This document shows positions 46,900-57,553 of a DNA stretch of 64,000 nucleotides, piece by piece; position 1 is the first letter of the stretch; the number at the start of each line of letters is the position of its first letter. Origin of the DNA: Holothuria scabra (lineage: Eukaryota; Echinodermata; Holothuroidea; Aspidochirotida; Holothuriidae); the NCBI GenBank assembly GCA_037179385.1, contig CM074195.1, forward strand, positions 32,320,222 to 32,384,221. The letters are read 5' to 3'. The translations under genes and the position numbers were made by a program. A model generated the notes under the pieces. The model was given only the letters and a program-made list of their open reading frames with translations, had not been told where the DNA came from and did not search any database.

Positions 46900-48375
46900 C
46901 TCATAATACCCATGGGGTGCCAGAAGGACCCCCTATCATGTCTGGCTATTCTTCCCTTGAATTTTGGGTCAACAAAGTGACCCAATTTGTTGTTTGAATC
47001 ATCTTCAAGTGGGTCACAGTTAATGGTAATGATAAATGGGTGATAGATTCAATATTTCCTATTGTTAATAGCCTCCTGCCATGTCACAATAGGTATATAA
47101 ATATAATACCCAATCCCTTCAATTACTTGGAATGCACACGTAGCCTCATGAATGGACTGATTCGGATACCATTGGAACTTTTTTCCTTCAGTCCTTGTCA
47201 AATCTTTGAAAATTCACTGCAAAATTGGGAAACAATGTCACCAACAACTACTGCTGAATAATTTGCACTTTCAGAGCCAATCAGATTCTAATAACCTAAA
47301 TGTACACAAATGCAGAAATGTATGCAACAATTGACTGTAACCAGAATGTTAGTGTATCCAGTTACTCCCTGGTGTAACTGATTTGGTCCTTACTTTCTTC
47401 AATACTCCTAGGCCAAAATTTGGCCATTTTTGTCCAGGCATGGCAATTTTGCATTTCCAGCTGGTGAACTGGCAAACCTAATGACAGAACTGTTTGACAT
47501 GATGTGACCTAGGGTGATGTACTGTTGGCACACCTGTTTTTGTCCTCACAACAGGTGGCTAGGAACAATCCTAGAACTAAAGGGGATGTGTCTATTAAGT
47601 CAAAAATTGTGACAGAATATGTCCCTGAGCCAGTGTTACAGCTGGAAAGATTCCTGATAGAATGCACTTATAAGTTCAAAATTATTATTTTCAGTATAAG
47701 TTGAACATTTAAAGAAATAAATACCATGTAGTTTGCTACTGATGATGTCCTCAGACCCCTGGGTGCCTTCATCAATTCTGCAAATTGCCAGATCAAGTGG
47801 TACTGTGCATTAAAGAACCAACAGTACTATAGTAAGCATTGCCAGACATTCACACTTGGGGACCTTATAAGGGAACCACATTTGTTGGAGAGCAGTAATA
47901 TTTTGAATATGATTGGAATGTAACTAACTTTGAAAATTATTTGCAAAAGGATTTCATCTGATGTTTTTCTCTTGAGAGGGGGGGGGGGAGAGGGAAGGGT
48001 TCCAAATAAGAAACAAATATGGCTACAGCCCCATTCCTGGCCCCAGAAATTCAGAATCATGACGATCATTTCACCATGGAAACAGGGTTTGCAGTAAAAG
48101 ACAATTGCTATGCCAGAACATTCATGAGAAATCTTGCTTCCTGGCCCACAAAATCCTAGAACTTCAGAAGGAGAGTGACACAACATAGTGACATATTTTC
48201 ACAGCCTACAAATCAAATTTTATTCTTAAAAATATCCGGCTTTCCATGTTTGCATCACTTTTTTAAGTTATATTCAGACCACTATCCCCACAGCTGCATC
48301 TTGACATTCAGTGGCTAATCAATCAAAAGGAAGTTGCCAACTTCTGTGTGAACAGATGAGTTCACAAACTTCACT
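46900..48375. other. No gene recognised
   Basis: A 119-codon minus-strand frame (47827-48186) spans a G-rich run (47979-47991) and has no recognisable domain. No elements were seen. Confidence 0.45.
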
Positions 48376-48642
48376 TTAAAGGGTACAGTAGGAGAATTCA
48401 ACACAACCAAACTACTATTTTAAGACAACAGCCTGTCCCAAGGATTTCTTCTACTTTTGCTTCCAATTATGATGTTTTGATGATATTTCAACATTACATA
48501 CTTAAGAAAAACCAGTGAGTTTTGCTCCTAAATTCCATAATTTAGTAAAAAAAAATATTGTCACATGACTCTCAGGAACCAGCCATGAAACTCAGCAGAC
48601 AACTACACAAATCTAAATTGAAGTGACTGCATTCCCCCTTTA
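48376..48642 (+). mobile_element. Family B MITE, diverged
   Basis: TTAAAGGGTACAGTAG at the left and GAAGTGACTGCATTCCCC then CTTTAA at the right. GTCACATGACTCTCAGGAAC followed by CAGCCATGAAAC marks the conserved interior. The first half is strongly diverged. Confidence 0.72.
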
Positions 48643-48797
48643 AGATGGACACCTGGGTTACACCTGACGCTTTGTTTTTCTTTCTTCTTTTAAATAACTT
48701 CCCAACAATTTACAAGCAACAGTAAATCAACCAAAGTAGCCTGAACTTTTACTCTAACATTGGGCAAACCCATGTCAGCTCCCATTGTGCTTCTGTT

Positions 48798-49102
48798 TTA
48801 AAGGGCCAAACCTCTCACCCCATACTACAATTTTGGTCCCCGGTTCCGGAGTTCTCAATTGGCTCAGCGTCTTTGACTGACAGCTAATTCAAACAATGCA
48901 GAATGCCAAAGCTTATATTACACAGCATAAACAGTACTGAGAGTGTTTTGATTATATAAATTGAGTTTTTCTATACTCACCCTGAAGTAATAAACTGAGA
49001 TTGTGTCTGGATGAAGATGAATTTCAGACAATTGTGGGAGGGGTTTCAGTAAGGAGGATAGGAGAATTGGTACTGTTTGGGGTGAGAGAACTGGGCCTTT
49101 AA
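48798..49102 (-). mobile_element. Family A MITE
   Basis: Inverted full-length copy: TTAAAGGGCCAAACCTCTCA at the left, GAGAGAACTGGGCCTTTAA at the right, TTAA at both edges. Only slightly diverged from consensus. The 88-codon minus-strand frame here is repeat sequence. Confidence 0.9.
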
Positions 49103-49928
49103 GAATAAAAAATGTGATGCAGTTAGAGTTATCTAGGAATCTGTACAAATATTTGCACTTTCCTGTATTATAAGGGCATGTCATTTATTGCACTTTCATA
49201 GTATGGGTACCTGCCTGAGAAGCAACTTCAATATATTTGAATTAAAAAAATCGTATCAAATGATTTGCCAACTGATTTCACTACTACAACACATGTGACA
49301 AAAAGGTGACTGAAAAAAAATCAGGTCTACTGTCATTTTGAAAAGATTTGATAAAGATTCCACACCACAATAATAGATTCACAACTTGAACAAAAGCTTG
49401 AATATACACATGTTAGATGAAACAGACTATGTCTATTTGATTTGTTTTCCATTTAGGAAAGTGAGCTAGGAGCTAGGAAAGAAATAGTTGCTTGTCTTTA
49501 AAATATCTCCTAATTGTTCATGTGAAAAGAGAATGATATGGTTATTTCCTGTCAATGGAGTTTAAGATTATTATCAGGGTATTGGTAATCCTGAAATTTA
49601 TTGTGCTCAAAGGATGTGGTTTGCACCACAGTAGTTGAAGCAGAGAACCTTTTACTAATATGACCAGACAAGCCAGGCAAGCCAGGCAGGGTCTATTAAA
49701 AGATATTGAATATCTCCACTCAGCAATGCATGCTGGGAAATAAGAGAAACTTAATCAAACTCATCTGTTTGGATACCAGACTGACAATCCACCCATCACC
49801 GTCCAAAATGAATCACCATGCTGACTCATACAGAGACCTCTATGGATAATAGCTCCATGGCTCTCACTAAGGGTAAGCAAGAAAACACAGGGTACGGAGC
49901 CAGATGCCATTGGGTTAAGACGTCAGGT
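49103..49928. other. No gene recognised
   Basis: Only a short tandem AGCCAGGCA repeat near 49670-49689 stands out. Confidence 0.45.
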
Positions 49929-50061
49929 AAGGTTAAATGGAGTTTAATCCCCAGGTTCCAACCAATTGCGTTCCAGTCAAGTGAAGCACTTGCGGCACTT
50001 TTCCAGTTGTGGCTCACTATTAAACTTGTTTTCCCTACTCCATTGCTTATGCTGAGCACTG
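49929..50061 (-). mobile_element. SINE tail directly joined to element G
   Basis: AGGTTAAATGGAGTTTAATC, AACCAATTGCGTTCCAGTC, CCAGTTGTGGCTCACTATTA and CTACTCCATTGCTTATGCTG identify the tail. In SINE orientation the sequence 5' of the tail, where the tRNA head should be, is element G. Confidence 0.82.
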
Positions 50062-50326
50062 GATACACCTCTATGTTCCAACATCTCTATTTTCCGACAA
50101 AATGGTGCCAGAGTATATTTTTATGGACGCCAAAGTACATTTTATCGGCACCAAGGTACATTTTTCATGGGTGCCAAAGTACATTTTCATGGGCGTCAAA
50201 GTACATTATTGTTGGCGCCAAAGTACATTTTATCGGCACAAAGGTACATTTTTCATGGGCCGGCGCCAAAGTACATTACTGTTGGCGCCAAAGTACATTA
50301 TTTTTGGTACACAGGAATGTCCCCCT
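50060..50326. mobile_element. Element G, minisatellite-cored repeat (copy 2)
   Basis: The left arm is ACACCTCTATGTTCCAACAT followed by CTCTATTTTCCGACAAAATG. The core (about 50104-50304) contains nine units of the form GGCGCCAAAGTACATT, each followed by a T-rich spacer such as TTATCGGC, TTTCATGGGT or ATTGTTGGC. Each unit is about 20-24 bp. The right end is GGTACACAGGAATGTCCCC. The 175- and 82-codon frames here only translate the repeat. Confidence 0.85.
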
Positions 50327-50754
50327 GACCACCAAGCACTGTTGAAGTAGGTTCCATTAGGTCAGACCTGTTAAACTAACAATTAAATTATCTAGATAAA
50401 GCTCAAAGTGGTCTCTAAGAAAAGCTTTCTAACATTTACAGGGAGAACTGAAATGTAAGTTATATGTACTAAAAGTAATCTAAGTGGTTGCATCAGTCCC
50501 TTTCAAGACAAAGTTTATAAACATCACTTTTTTGAAGCATATTAGATAAAGCTACCAAATATGTCAGAGATTCGGACAGTGTTTCAAATGGACAGATTTT
50601 ACATCCACAAGGGCAGACCTGTAAGATTTGCTCAATTTGTGAAAATTAACACAAACTTACATTCTTGATTTACATAATTGTTTCCCTATCATTTTAGCTG
50701 GCCCAACTCATGATTGTCATGGAGAACTTTGAAAATGTAGGTCACACTTACCCA

Positions 50755-50822
50755 GGTCAACAAGAATCAAACTGGGGCCTTCCACATGACAGGCGGATGC
50801 CCCAGAAGCAAATGCTCTAACA
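50755..50822 (-). mobile_element. tRNA-like SINE head, inverted
   Basis: On the minus strand it reads TTAGAGCATTTGCTTCTGGG and, further on, GGCCCCAGTTTGATTCTTG. This resembles the head of the 36495 SINE with about 15 extra bases between the D-arm-like and T-arm-like parts. It abuts the next feature head to head. A donor-like site (GTAAGTGTG) just beyond is probably accidental. Confidence 0.6.
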
Positions 50823-50880
50823 GTAGAGCATCTGCCTCTCAAGCCAAAGGCTGGGGTTTGATTCCCAGGTTGAGTCATAT
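50822..50880 (+). mobile_element. tRNA-like SINE head
   Basis: GTAGAGCATCTGCCTCTCAA followed by GGCTGGGGTTTGATTCCCAG and GTTGAGTCATATCAAAAACT closely matches the head of the 36495 SINE. GGTTTGATTCC serves as a B-box-like motif. The SINE tail does not follow. No acceptor stem is possible, so this is not a tRNA gene. Confidence 0.7.
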
Positions 50881-53620
50881 CAAAAACTCTAAAAATCTGA
50901 ACAACAGGTGTGCATACTTTCCACAAACACCCTGGAGGGTTGCTATGTGACAATTCCCTGAATACACTGCAGAACAGACCAGGGGTGGGTTTCTCACTTA
51001 TGCCATGCTTATCCCTTGCTAAAAAAACAACCTTGACTAGCTATATTCCCCTCAAGTTTTCACTTCTCGTAGAGTTCCTGCACTCTGCTGCACTTCAGCA
51101 GCTAAGCCAACTTGACATTAGCAGCTATAACACACTGACATCTCCCTTGACCATAGCATGCAAGAATTACAAGACAATTGGCAATTCTGTGACTTCCTCT
51201 TGACAAATCAATACCACATGTTCAGTGTCCCTTAAGAAGATACCTAAGTTATAATACAACTAAACTATGAATGTTGTTAGTGAAAACAACCCCCCTTGAA
51301 GCCGCAACAGCTTGTGGGGCATATAAAATGTCCTCTCTAGTATACCCTCCACCCCTTTATGGCGTCCCAAGAGGTTTGCCCTCACCAGGTAAAACAAACA
51401 TTCCACTTGTAGAAAGTTTTGTCCCTCACATTGAATGGAATCAAATTTGCAGGCCTCCATGGTAGTCTGATCACACTGATATTTATATCCACAGTATGCT
51501 AAAACACAGTGTGTGTTCTTTTCAATTTGAACATTATGGGTTTTGAGAACATACAGGCTTTGCAAATAGACCTCAGCAGATGTACCCTCTTAATAGTGAA
51601 GACATCTCTCTTCCTTCATGTTACACATGACAAGGTCATTCCATTCACAATTAATCTGCTTTAAGTCAGATAAATCCATTAATTCATGGTTAACAATTGG
51701 ATTGTATCAAATGTCAGCCTGGGATTGCTTAAGGAGCAAACATGCAGCATTGATCAAAAGAAAATATCCTTACTGCAGTGCTAGTACTACCATACAAAAT
51801 GGTGTATAAAATGATGGAAACTGTCAGAAAAATTGTACATTTCTTGAGAAGGATGGTAAATGTTCTGTGGTCCTTTTTATATATATCATTTTTTATTTTT
51901 TTACTTTTTTTTTGCTTTTTTATTTCTCTTAATATGGAGTGACACTTCCCAATAAGCCCTCAAGGGTTTAGTGCACTCCCTATCACACCTTTTGTTATTT
52001 ATCTGCTGTTACTGATAAATTTATGTGTTGTGATAAATCAAAATGAATGAATGAAAATGAATTAATGAATATTCATCTTAATTTACATACAGCAAAATTT
52101 TGTTGAACTCTGGCAGTTGGTGGAAAAAAAATTGTATGTTGAAAATAAAAATTCCATGCAGGTAGAGATACAATAACAGCAAAGTTTCATTCTTGATTTA
52201 TGCATGTTTTGTCTAACTTTTCTTTTCTTCTAAACAATTCTCTCTCTGCCTTCACTACCCCCCCCCCCCCTCCCCCCCATTCACATATTTTCTGTAAGGC
52301 CATCAATATTTTTTCCCTATTTGCCTCAAATTCCCTTTTGAATTATGATGACTGTTGAGTTGACGGGTCTTCCGGTAATGAAGAAAACAAATCCTGGAAC
52401 TGTGAAAATTCTCTCCAACACTGAAATTCTAATCATTATCCTAAGTTTGAAGTCAACAGTACTTCATATCTGCACCTATGATTCAGTGAATTCCTAACCA
52501 GCCTACTCATTTCCTTTGTCCTCCATAAAATATCTCTCAAGTGTATCCTAAAACAAAACATTTAACTACAGACACCAAACCACAAGGGTAATCCATCATA
52601 ACATAACCCAAACCCTCTTACAAACTATTAAGTATTTACCATGCATGGCTGGCACACCTTGGCTCACACCTTTCCATGTAGTAAACTGATCCGAAGAGAT
52701 ATCACAGCCAGCTTAGCAGACAATTTGGCATTTCAAGGTACAAGGCTCCAAAACACTTTTTCAAAGTGAACATGTTTACAATGTACAGTATATAAAATGC
52801 TGGTCACTGAGAGGTCTTCCTCTTCCAAGAAAGATGGTCCTGGCATGATTATCACAGGAAGTGAAAAAATTGAAAAAAATAGCAAAACGAAATGATCAGA
52901 TATTGAAAACTTTTCCAAACAAAGCAAGGCCAGAAGAATACACAAATTTGTTTCAGGGATAGAGGAAGAAACTTTTTCCAGATGCTTTCAAGTTTTTTCT
53001 TTTTTCTTTTTTCCTTTAGGGCTTGGGGGACAATGCACTTTTGTCATATGACTGGAAATAAATCCTTTTCAATCCAAAATGTCAGGTATGTTCATCTTGT
53101 CACAGACCAAATTCCCACAGAAAGAGTTCTCACGGACACCAAAGTTCAAAGCCAACTGTTTGTTAAATCTTTTCCTATCAGCCAATAATATTACAGAGAT
53201 CTGATGATGTCCCAACATCCTATTCCAACTGCCTTTGTACTTTCCGTCATCAAAGTTTTGCCATACCTCATTTACTCGACACTTTTCCTACAGATGAGGG
53301 GAAGTTGGGCTTTTGACATGCATAATGAGGAAACGGTCACTGTAATTTTGGGGCAATCGAGGAAACAATGAACACCTGTAACATGTATGATATGCTTCAC
53401 TGTCCTATGTACCTAAATGCACTTTGTAAACAATGTTAAAGTAATACGTGCACTCCTCCGATTCTTCTGAGAAATATTGGTTTCTTTTTCCCTTTTTTCT
53501 CTTGAACAAGGTAGAGTTTGAACTAGAGGAATTAATATGGAGACAAAAGATATTGATCTGCAACATGAATTACTTCCTACCATGAAGTGCTTAACCAGCT
53601 ACCACTTGAGAATTCAGCGA
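50881..53620. other. No supported gene; AT- and C-rich simple sequence
   Basis: T-rich sequence (51880-51930), an AATG-type repeat (52040-52072) and a C-rich run (52257-52279) are present. A minus-strand cysteine-rich frame (51386-51498) and a plus-strand 66-bp segment (53020-53085) are bounded by splice-like sites but match no family. Confidence 0.4.
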
Positions 53621-53869
53621 TTAAAGGGCAAGAGCAGTCACTCAAAACTTATTTTGAAATAACATCTCACAATCTTTTTCTAATTTCTCTTCACAGTATC
53701 TTTAATGTAGGACCTTAATATTGCAAATCAAGGTGAGCCAAGCAGTTACTAACAGCAAATTTCAGATTTGAGGGAAAAAAAAGGTGTCACATGACCCTCA
53801 AGAGCCAATCATGACACAGGACAGTCTTCTACACTACTTCAATTTGGAGTGACTACGTTCCCTCTTTAA
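53621..53869 (+). mobile_element. Family B MITE
   Basis: TTAAAGGGCAAGAGCAGTCA at the left and TTGGAGTGACTACGTTCCCT then CTTTAA at the right, with TTAA at 53621 and 53866. GTCACATGACCCTCAAGAGC followed by CAATCATGACACAGGACAGT is well conserved. Confidence 0.88.
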
Positions 53870-55762
53870 GTACTGTTTGAACATGTACAGAATATTTAGC
53901 AAGTTCAGCTTTTTCCTTTGAGCCAACACTGAACTTGAATAACTGACATGTAACTTATCTTGCATCCATGCGAACATAGGCACAATGTTCAACAATATAA
54001 CATTGCATTTCTCCACTTCAGTGTGAGGTAGTGTGACTGCATTGTCTAGAGAGGAGGTAGCAGACTAAACATATATTCCTTCAGAGTTGAAATAATTTGT
54101 GGCACTAAAAAACCACCACTCCTTCAAAATTACTTACTTTTTCAAGGCGGCCATCTGTTTTAAATGAACATGCAATATTCATGTTTTAAAACACCGACTG
54201 AATAAAGATACCTACACACGGGGGGCACACGGGGGAAACTATTAGCTAAAATGACTGCAAGACCTAAGTGAGCTGGCGCTGGTTGTCGGTTTGCAGTAAT
54301 CGATTCTAATCACCCTTTAAAGCTGTAGCATTAATCTCCATAGGGATCAATGTTTTCCAGCTTGCTGATAAGAAATGAATGACCACACTTGTGATAATGT
54401 AGACCTGTATAGCATTGAAATTATTTACCGATAACAGTATATCTATGGCCTTCTCTTTATCTCAATTCGTGGCTGGATGTGTTTTCCTTATTTTTTACCA
54501 CAGCTGGAGAGGCAACATGGCTTATAGGTGTGAGGGATAGTCCATCCCAAGACCTACCATACAGGACCACCAAAAAGGCCAAAGGGAAGTATTGCCATAA
54601 TGCTTTTGAAATAATAATGTCCCAGTGAGTGACTTAATGACCTACCGTAGATAAGTATAATGGTTCCTAAAAGGTCATTTGTTTTGATATCAGAACACTT
54701 CAACCACTCTAACAGGAAAAACAGTCGCTTAATACCGACCAGCAAAACCAATTGTGGATACAAGAATACACGGGCTTCAAATTTTGTCATCAAAAATGTA
54801 ATCACTCATACCAGGAAAGTTTTTCCATTCATAGAGGTCAGCGAAGGTCACTCAGATGACCTACATTGGTTTTTAAGTAATGCAGAAACGAAAAGGTGAA
54901 AGTAGTAATGTAATTACATAGTCAATGTATAAATACAGAATAACTGTGATTTAATTTCGGTACAGAAAAAAATCACATTAAATAAGATGTTGGAAATAAA
55001 CTTTGGACTTTTGATTGCTCCTATAGAACTAAAGTTGTCTGGACAATAAGGCAGGCATGAAAATCAGGGGACAGCTTTGGCTTCCTGGAGATTACAATGA
55101 GATCAGAGTTAGCATAAGAGTTAGGTTAGGGTTAAAGGTTAGGATGGTTTATAAGGGTTACACTGTGTTGGAACACAGAGACATCAGGTACATGGAGGTG
55201 TAACTGAGAATCAAACAATGACTAAATGTCATGAAATCTTTCTTGTGATCATCTCATTCCTTCATTCATTACCTGGTACCAAGCATTTGGCCTTCCACCA
55301 GAGTGATAAATACATATTAGTCTGTCTGGCATCTATTGCCCAAATAGGTCAATGCTTTTCCACTTGAAATGGCAAGAACAAAATCACTTTGACCTAGAGT
55401 TCTCTGACAAAACAAATTGCATAACACCAGATGGAGGTTACATTTTCATTCATAATTAGCTTATCTTTTTTTTGTACGTATTTATCGGGAAGAAATTTAA
55501 AATTGTTTGGATAACAATGACCTACACTATGTGTTAAACAACCTCTACCAGAGTGTAATTAGCTCTATCAGTATGCTAGAAAGATTTGGCAATATTGAAG
55601 AATTTCCCTTCATTGTACATACAGGGACAATTATAAGAAATTTTCCTCCCCTCCTGGGAAATAATTTTACTCGGTGAACAATAAACATTTTTTCTAGCCC
55701 TGTGTCTCCCCCCTGAGCCCTCCCCCCCCCCCCCTGCTTACAATGAGATAAAACAAGGAGCT
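53870..55762. other. No gene recognised
   Basis: It contains a short TTAGGTTAGGGTTAAAGG stretch (55121-55140) and a fragment of the element G arm (next entry). No exon was supported. Confidence 0.45.
55160..55202. repeat. Solitary fragment of an element G arm
   Basis: TGTTGGAACACAGAGACATC matches the outer unit of element G (inverted ATCTCTGTGTTCCAACA), and GGAGGTGTAAC resembles the element edge. No core minisatellite is present. Confidence 0.5.
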
Positions 55763-56105
55763 CAGGGTTCTAGCTAGGAAAAATATCAAACTGGGTGGGA
55801 ATTAATCGACATTGCATCCTTCTCACATGATGTTGGCCATATCTCAAGATCTAAATGGCTTTGTCTGTGATCAGTTGCCTGAATTTTGGTCATTTCCAAT
55901 ATCAGTGCAATCATTCAGTTGCATGTTCATATGTCTGATACTAAGCAGTGTAGCCTACTGTATGTTTAGAGTATGTGTGTGATGAAATTCAAACAGGGCA
56001 TTGCGATTCAAACTGGGTGGTGAAATTTCAAACTGGGCGCTGACTTGAAAAAGTATATTCAAACTGGGTGCAGCACCCAGTTTGAATGGCCTGGCTAGAA
56101 CCCTG
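55763..56105. mobile_element. 343-bp TIR element with iterated CAAACTGGGTG motif
   Basis: The ends are CAGGGTTCTAGCTAGG and, inverted, CAGGGTTCTAGCCAGG. GAGCT flanks both sides (55758-55762 and 56106-56110). Four copies of CAAACTGGGTG or CAAACTGGGCG and one inverted copy lie near the ends; the last two form a perfect dyad around GCAGCACC. It is non-coding and resembles the 10630 element in its first bases (CAGGGYTC) and 5-bp duplication. Confidence 0.9.
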
Positions 56106-56569
56106 GAGCTACTGCAACATGTGCCTTAGTATAGAGTGCACTTAGAGATGTAGCTTCTGATTCTGGGAGAGGTGCATCAACCTTCATTCCAAAATATTTT
56201 TGTGATATTGACAAATTATTTTGTCAAACAATTGACCCAACACATCATAGCACTTTGATACACATTTATTGTAGAGTATCTGAATGTATGTTAGATGTAT
56301 TAAGTTACTTTGACACAACATTGGGAGAACTTTGGGAATCCCCCCCCCCTTTTCAACATTGCACATTGAACTGCACCAACACTGCCCACCCCATGGGATA
56401 GAGAATGCATCTTACATTTAATAAGTGCATATAAGCCCAATGAAATCCATCTGAGTTCTGGGTCCAGAAATAATTTAGTTCAACTTCAGGCTTAGGCCTA
56501 TTGGAAGACTTTCAAGATGTAATGTGAATGCAGTCAAAAAATTTTTTTATTTGTGTGCACTGCTGCATT

Positions 56570-56740
56570 TCCTAATCAGGGCTGGAAAAAATGTAAATTT
56601 CCCTGCAAGAAAATAAAATTTCCCAGCAAGCAAATCAAAATTTTCCAAAGACTTCATATGTTTACATATACAAAGATAGTCAAATTTCCCTCTAAATACC
56701 GAAATTTCCCTTCAATGAGCTTTCCAAATTGCTGGTTTTA
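56570..56740. repeat. Probable decayed element with iterated AAATTTCCC motif
   Basis: AATCAGGGCTGGAAAAAATG opens a segment in which AAATTTCCC or AATTTTCC occurs about six times. It ends near TTGCTGGTTTTAACCAGG. No matching inverted end or duplication could be found, so the assignment rests on the CAGGGCT start and motif iteration shared with 10630 and 55763. Confidence 0.45.
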
Positions 56741-56937
56741 ACCAGGCATGTTCCCAATATGGAGAGATTTAATCAGAATATTACCATGGCAACATGATGT
56801 CATAACAAATTTTATGGTTGAATTAAGATGTATGCAAAAAGAACTTTCCTTCAAGTTAAAACACCACTATGAAAAATACCATGTGGAGTTAGCCCATGGG
56901 GTCCATCAGCCTTACTTTAGATTGCCTCTCAGGATCT

Positions 56938-57047
56938 GGGGCCTGTTCCACAAAGAGTTACGAACAATCTTAAGTATGATTTATTGTTGACTTAAGTATG
57001 GGGAATCAAACTTAAGATTGTGCGTAACTCTTTGTGGAATGGGCCCC
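56938..57047. mobile_element. 110-bp fold-back MITE
   Basis: The arms GGGGCCTGTTCCACAAAGAG then TTACGAACAATCTTAAG, and inverted GGGGCCCATTCCACAAAGAG then TTACGCACAATCTTAAG, pair almost throughout. The loop is about 35 bases. It is a short palindromic non-autonomous element. The target duplication is unclear. Confidence 0.88.
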
Positions 57048-57062
57048 TGATCTGAGATACCA

Positions 57063-57147
57063 GAGCGTTCCCACTTGCGACTTGATCTCCTGTGAGGGGT
57101 CTGAACTGGATCTGATTGCCTGGTCCCTTTTAAGTGGAAACACACTC
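57063..57147. mobile_element. Possible 85-bp element with inverted ends
   Basis: GAGCGTTCCCACTTG and, inverted, GAGTGTGTTTCCACTT bracket a GATCT-rich centre (GGATCTGATTGCCTGGTCCC). The centre resembles part of the 45240 repeat. It is small and imperfect, hence tentative. Confidence 0.5.
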
Positions 57148-57248
57148 AAAAAGACTGTATACTTTAATGCCACATGTGGAAAAACAATCAAGTGTCAGTT
57201 CATAAGTCAGTGAGTTGCAAGAATTGGTGGGTTAGCCATGAAGAAAAC

Positions 57249-57553
57249 TTAAAGGCATATTTTCATCATCCCAAACAGTTCCAATTCTCCCAACCTACTT
57301 ACTTCTAGCCCCTCCCACATTTATCTAAAACTCATCTTTATCCAGACACAATCCTAGTTTATTGCTTCATGGCTTGTCCCAGTGACCATATAAGTCCATA
57401 ATGTGTAATCAAGACACTCTCAGTGCCCATGCTGTGTAATTTAGCTATGATGCATTGTTTGAATGTGATGCCAATCAAAGAGCTGTACCAATTGAGAGTT
57501 TTGATATATGCATACTGAAACTGTAGTTTAGGGTGACAAATGGCTGCCTTTAA
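57249..57553 (+). mobile_element. Family A' MITE
   Basis: TTAAAGGCATATTTTCATCA at the left and AGGGTGACAAATGGCTGCC then TTTAA at the right, with TTAA at both edges. Nearly identical to the 38010 copy, so these are the youngest-looking insertions here. Confidence 0.92.

Noticed and set aside
47827..48186. 119-codon minus-strand frame
   Set aside because: It crosses a G-rich low-complexity run (a proline run in translation) and has no recognisable domain or splice context.
49818..50345. Longest open frame in the window (175 codons, plus strand)
   Set aside because: It runs through the SINE tail and the element G minisatellite. The peptide is only a repetition of the repeat unit in shifting frames.
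50822..50880. Possible tRNA gene
   Set aside because: T-arm and D-arm-like parts exist, but no acceptor stem can form and the loop sizes are irregular. It matches the SINE head at 36.5 kb.
51386..51498. Cysteine-rich minus-strand segment between acceptor-like and GTGAGG donor-like sites
   Set aside because: Spacing C-x5-C-x7-C-x6-C fits no family I can name. The acceptor tract is weak and the phases (1 to 0) do not match the EGF exon.
53020..53085. 66-bp plus-strand segment with long T/C tract before AG and GTATGT after
   Set aside because: The T/C tract is simple sequence (TTTTTTC repeats). The 22-codon reading matches nothing, and the strand is opposite to the EGF exon.
55121..55147. Interstitial telomeric repeat (TTAGGG)
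   Set aside because: Only one exact TTAGGG with neighbouring TTAGG variants. Too short to distinguish from chance.
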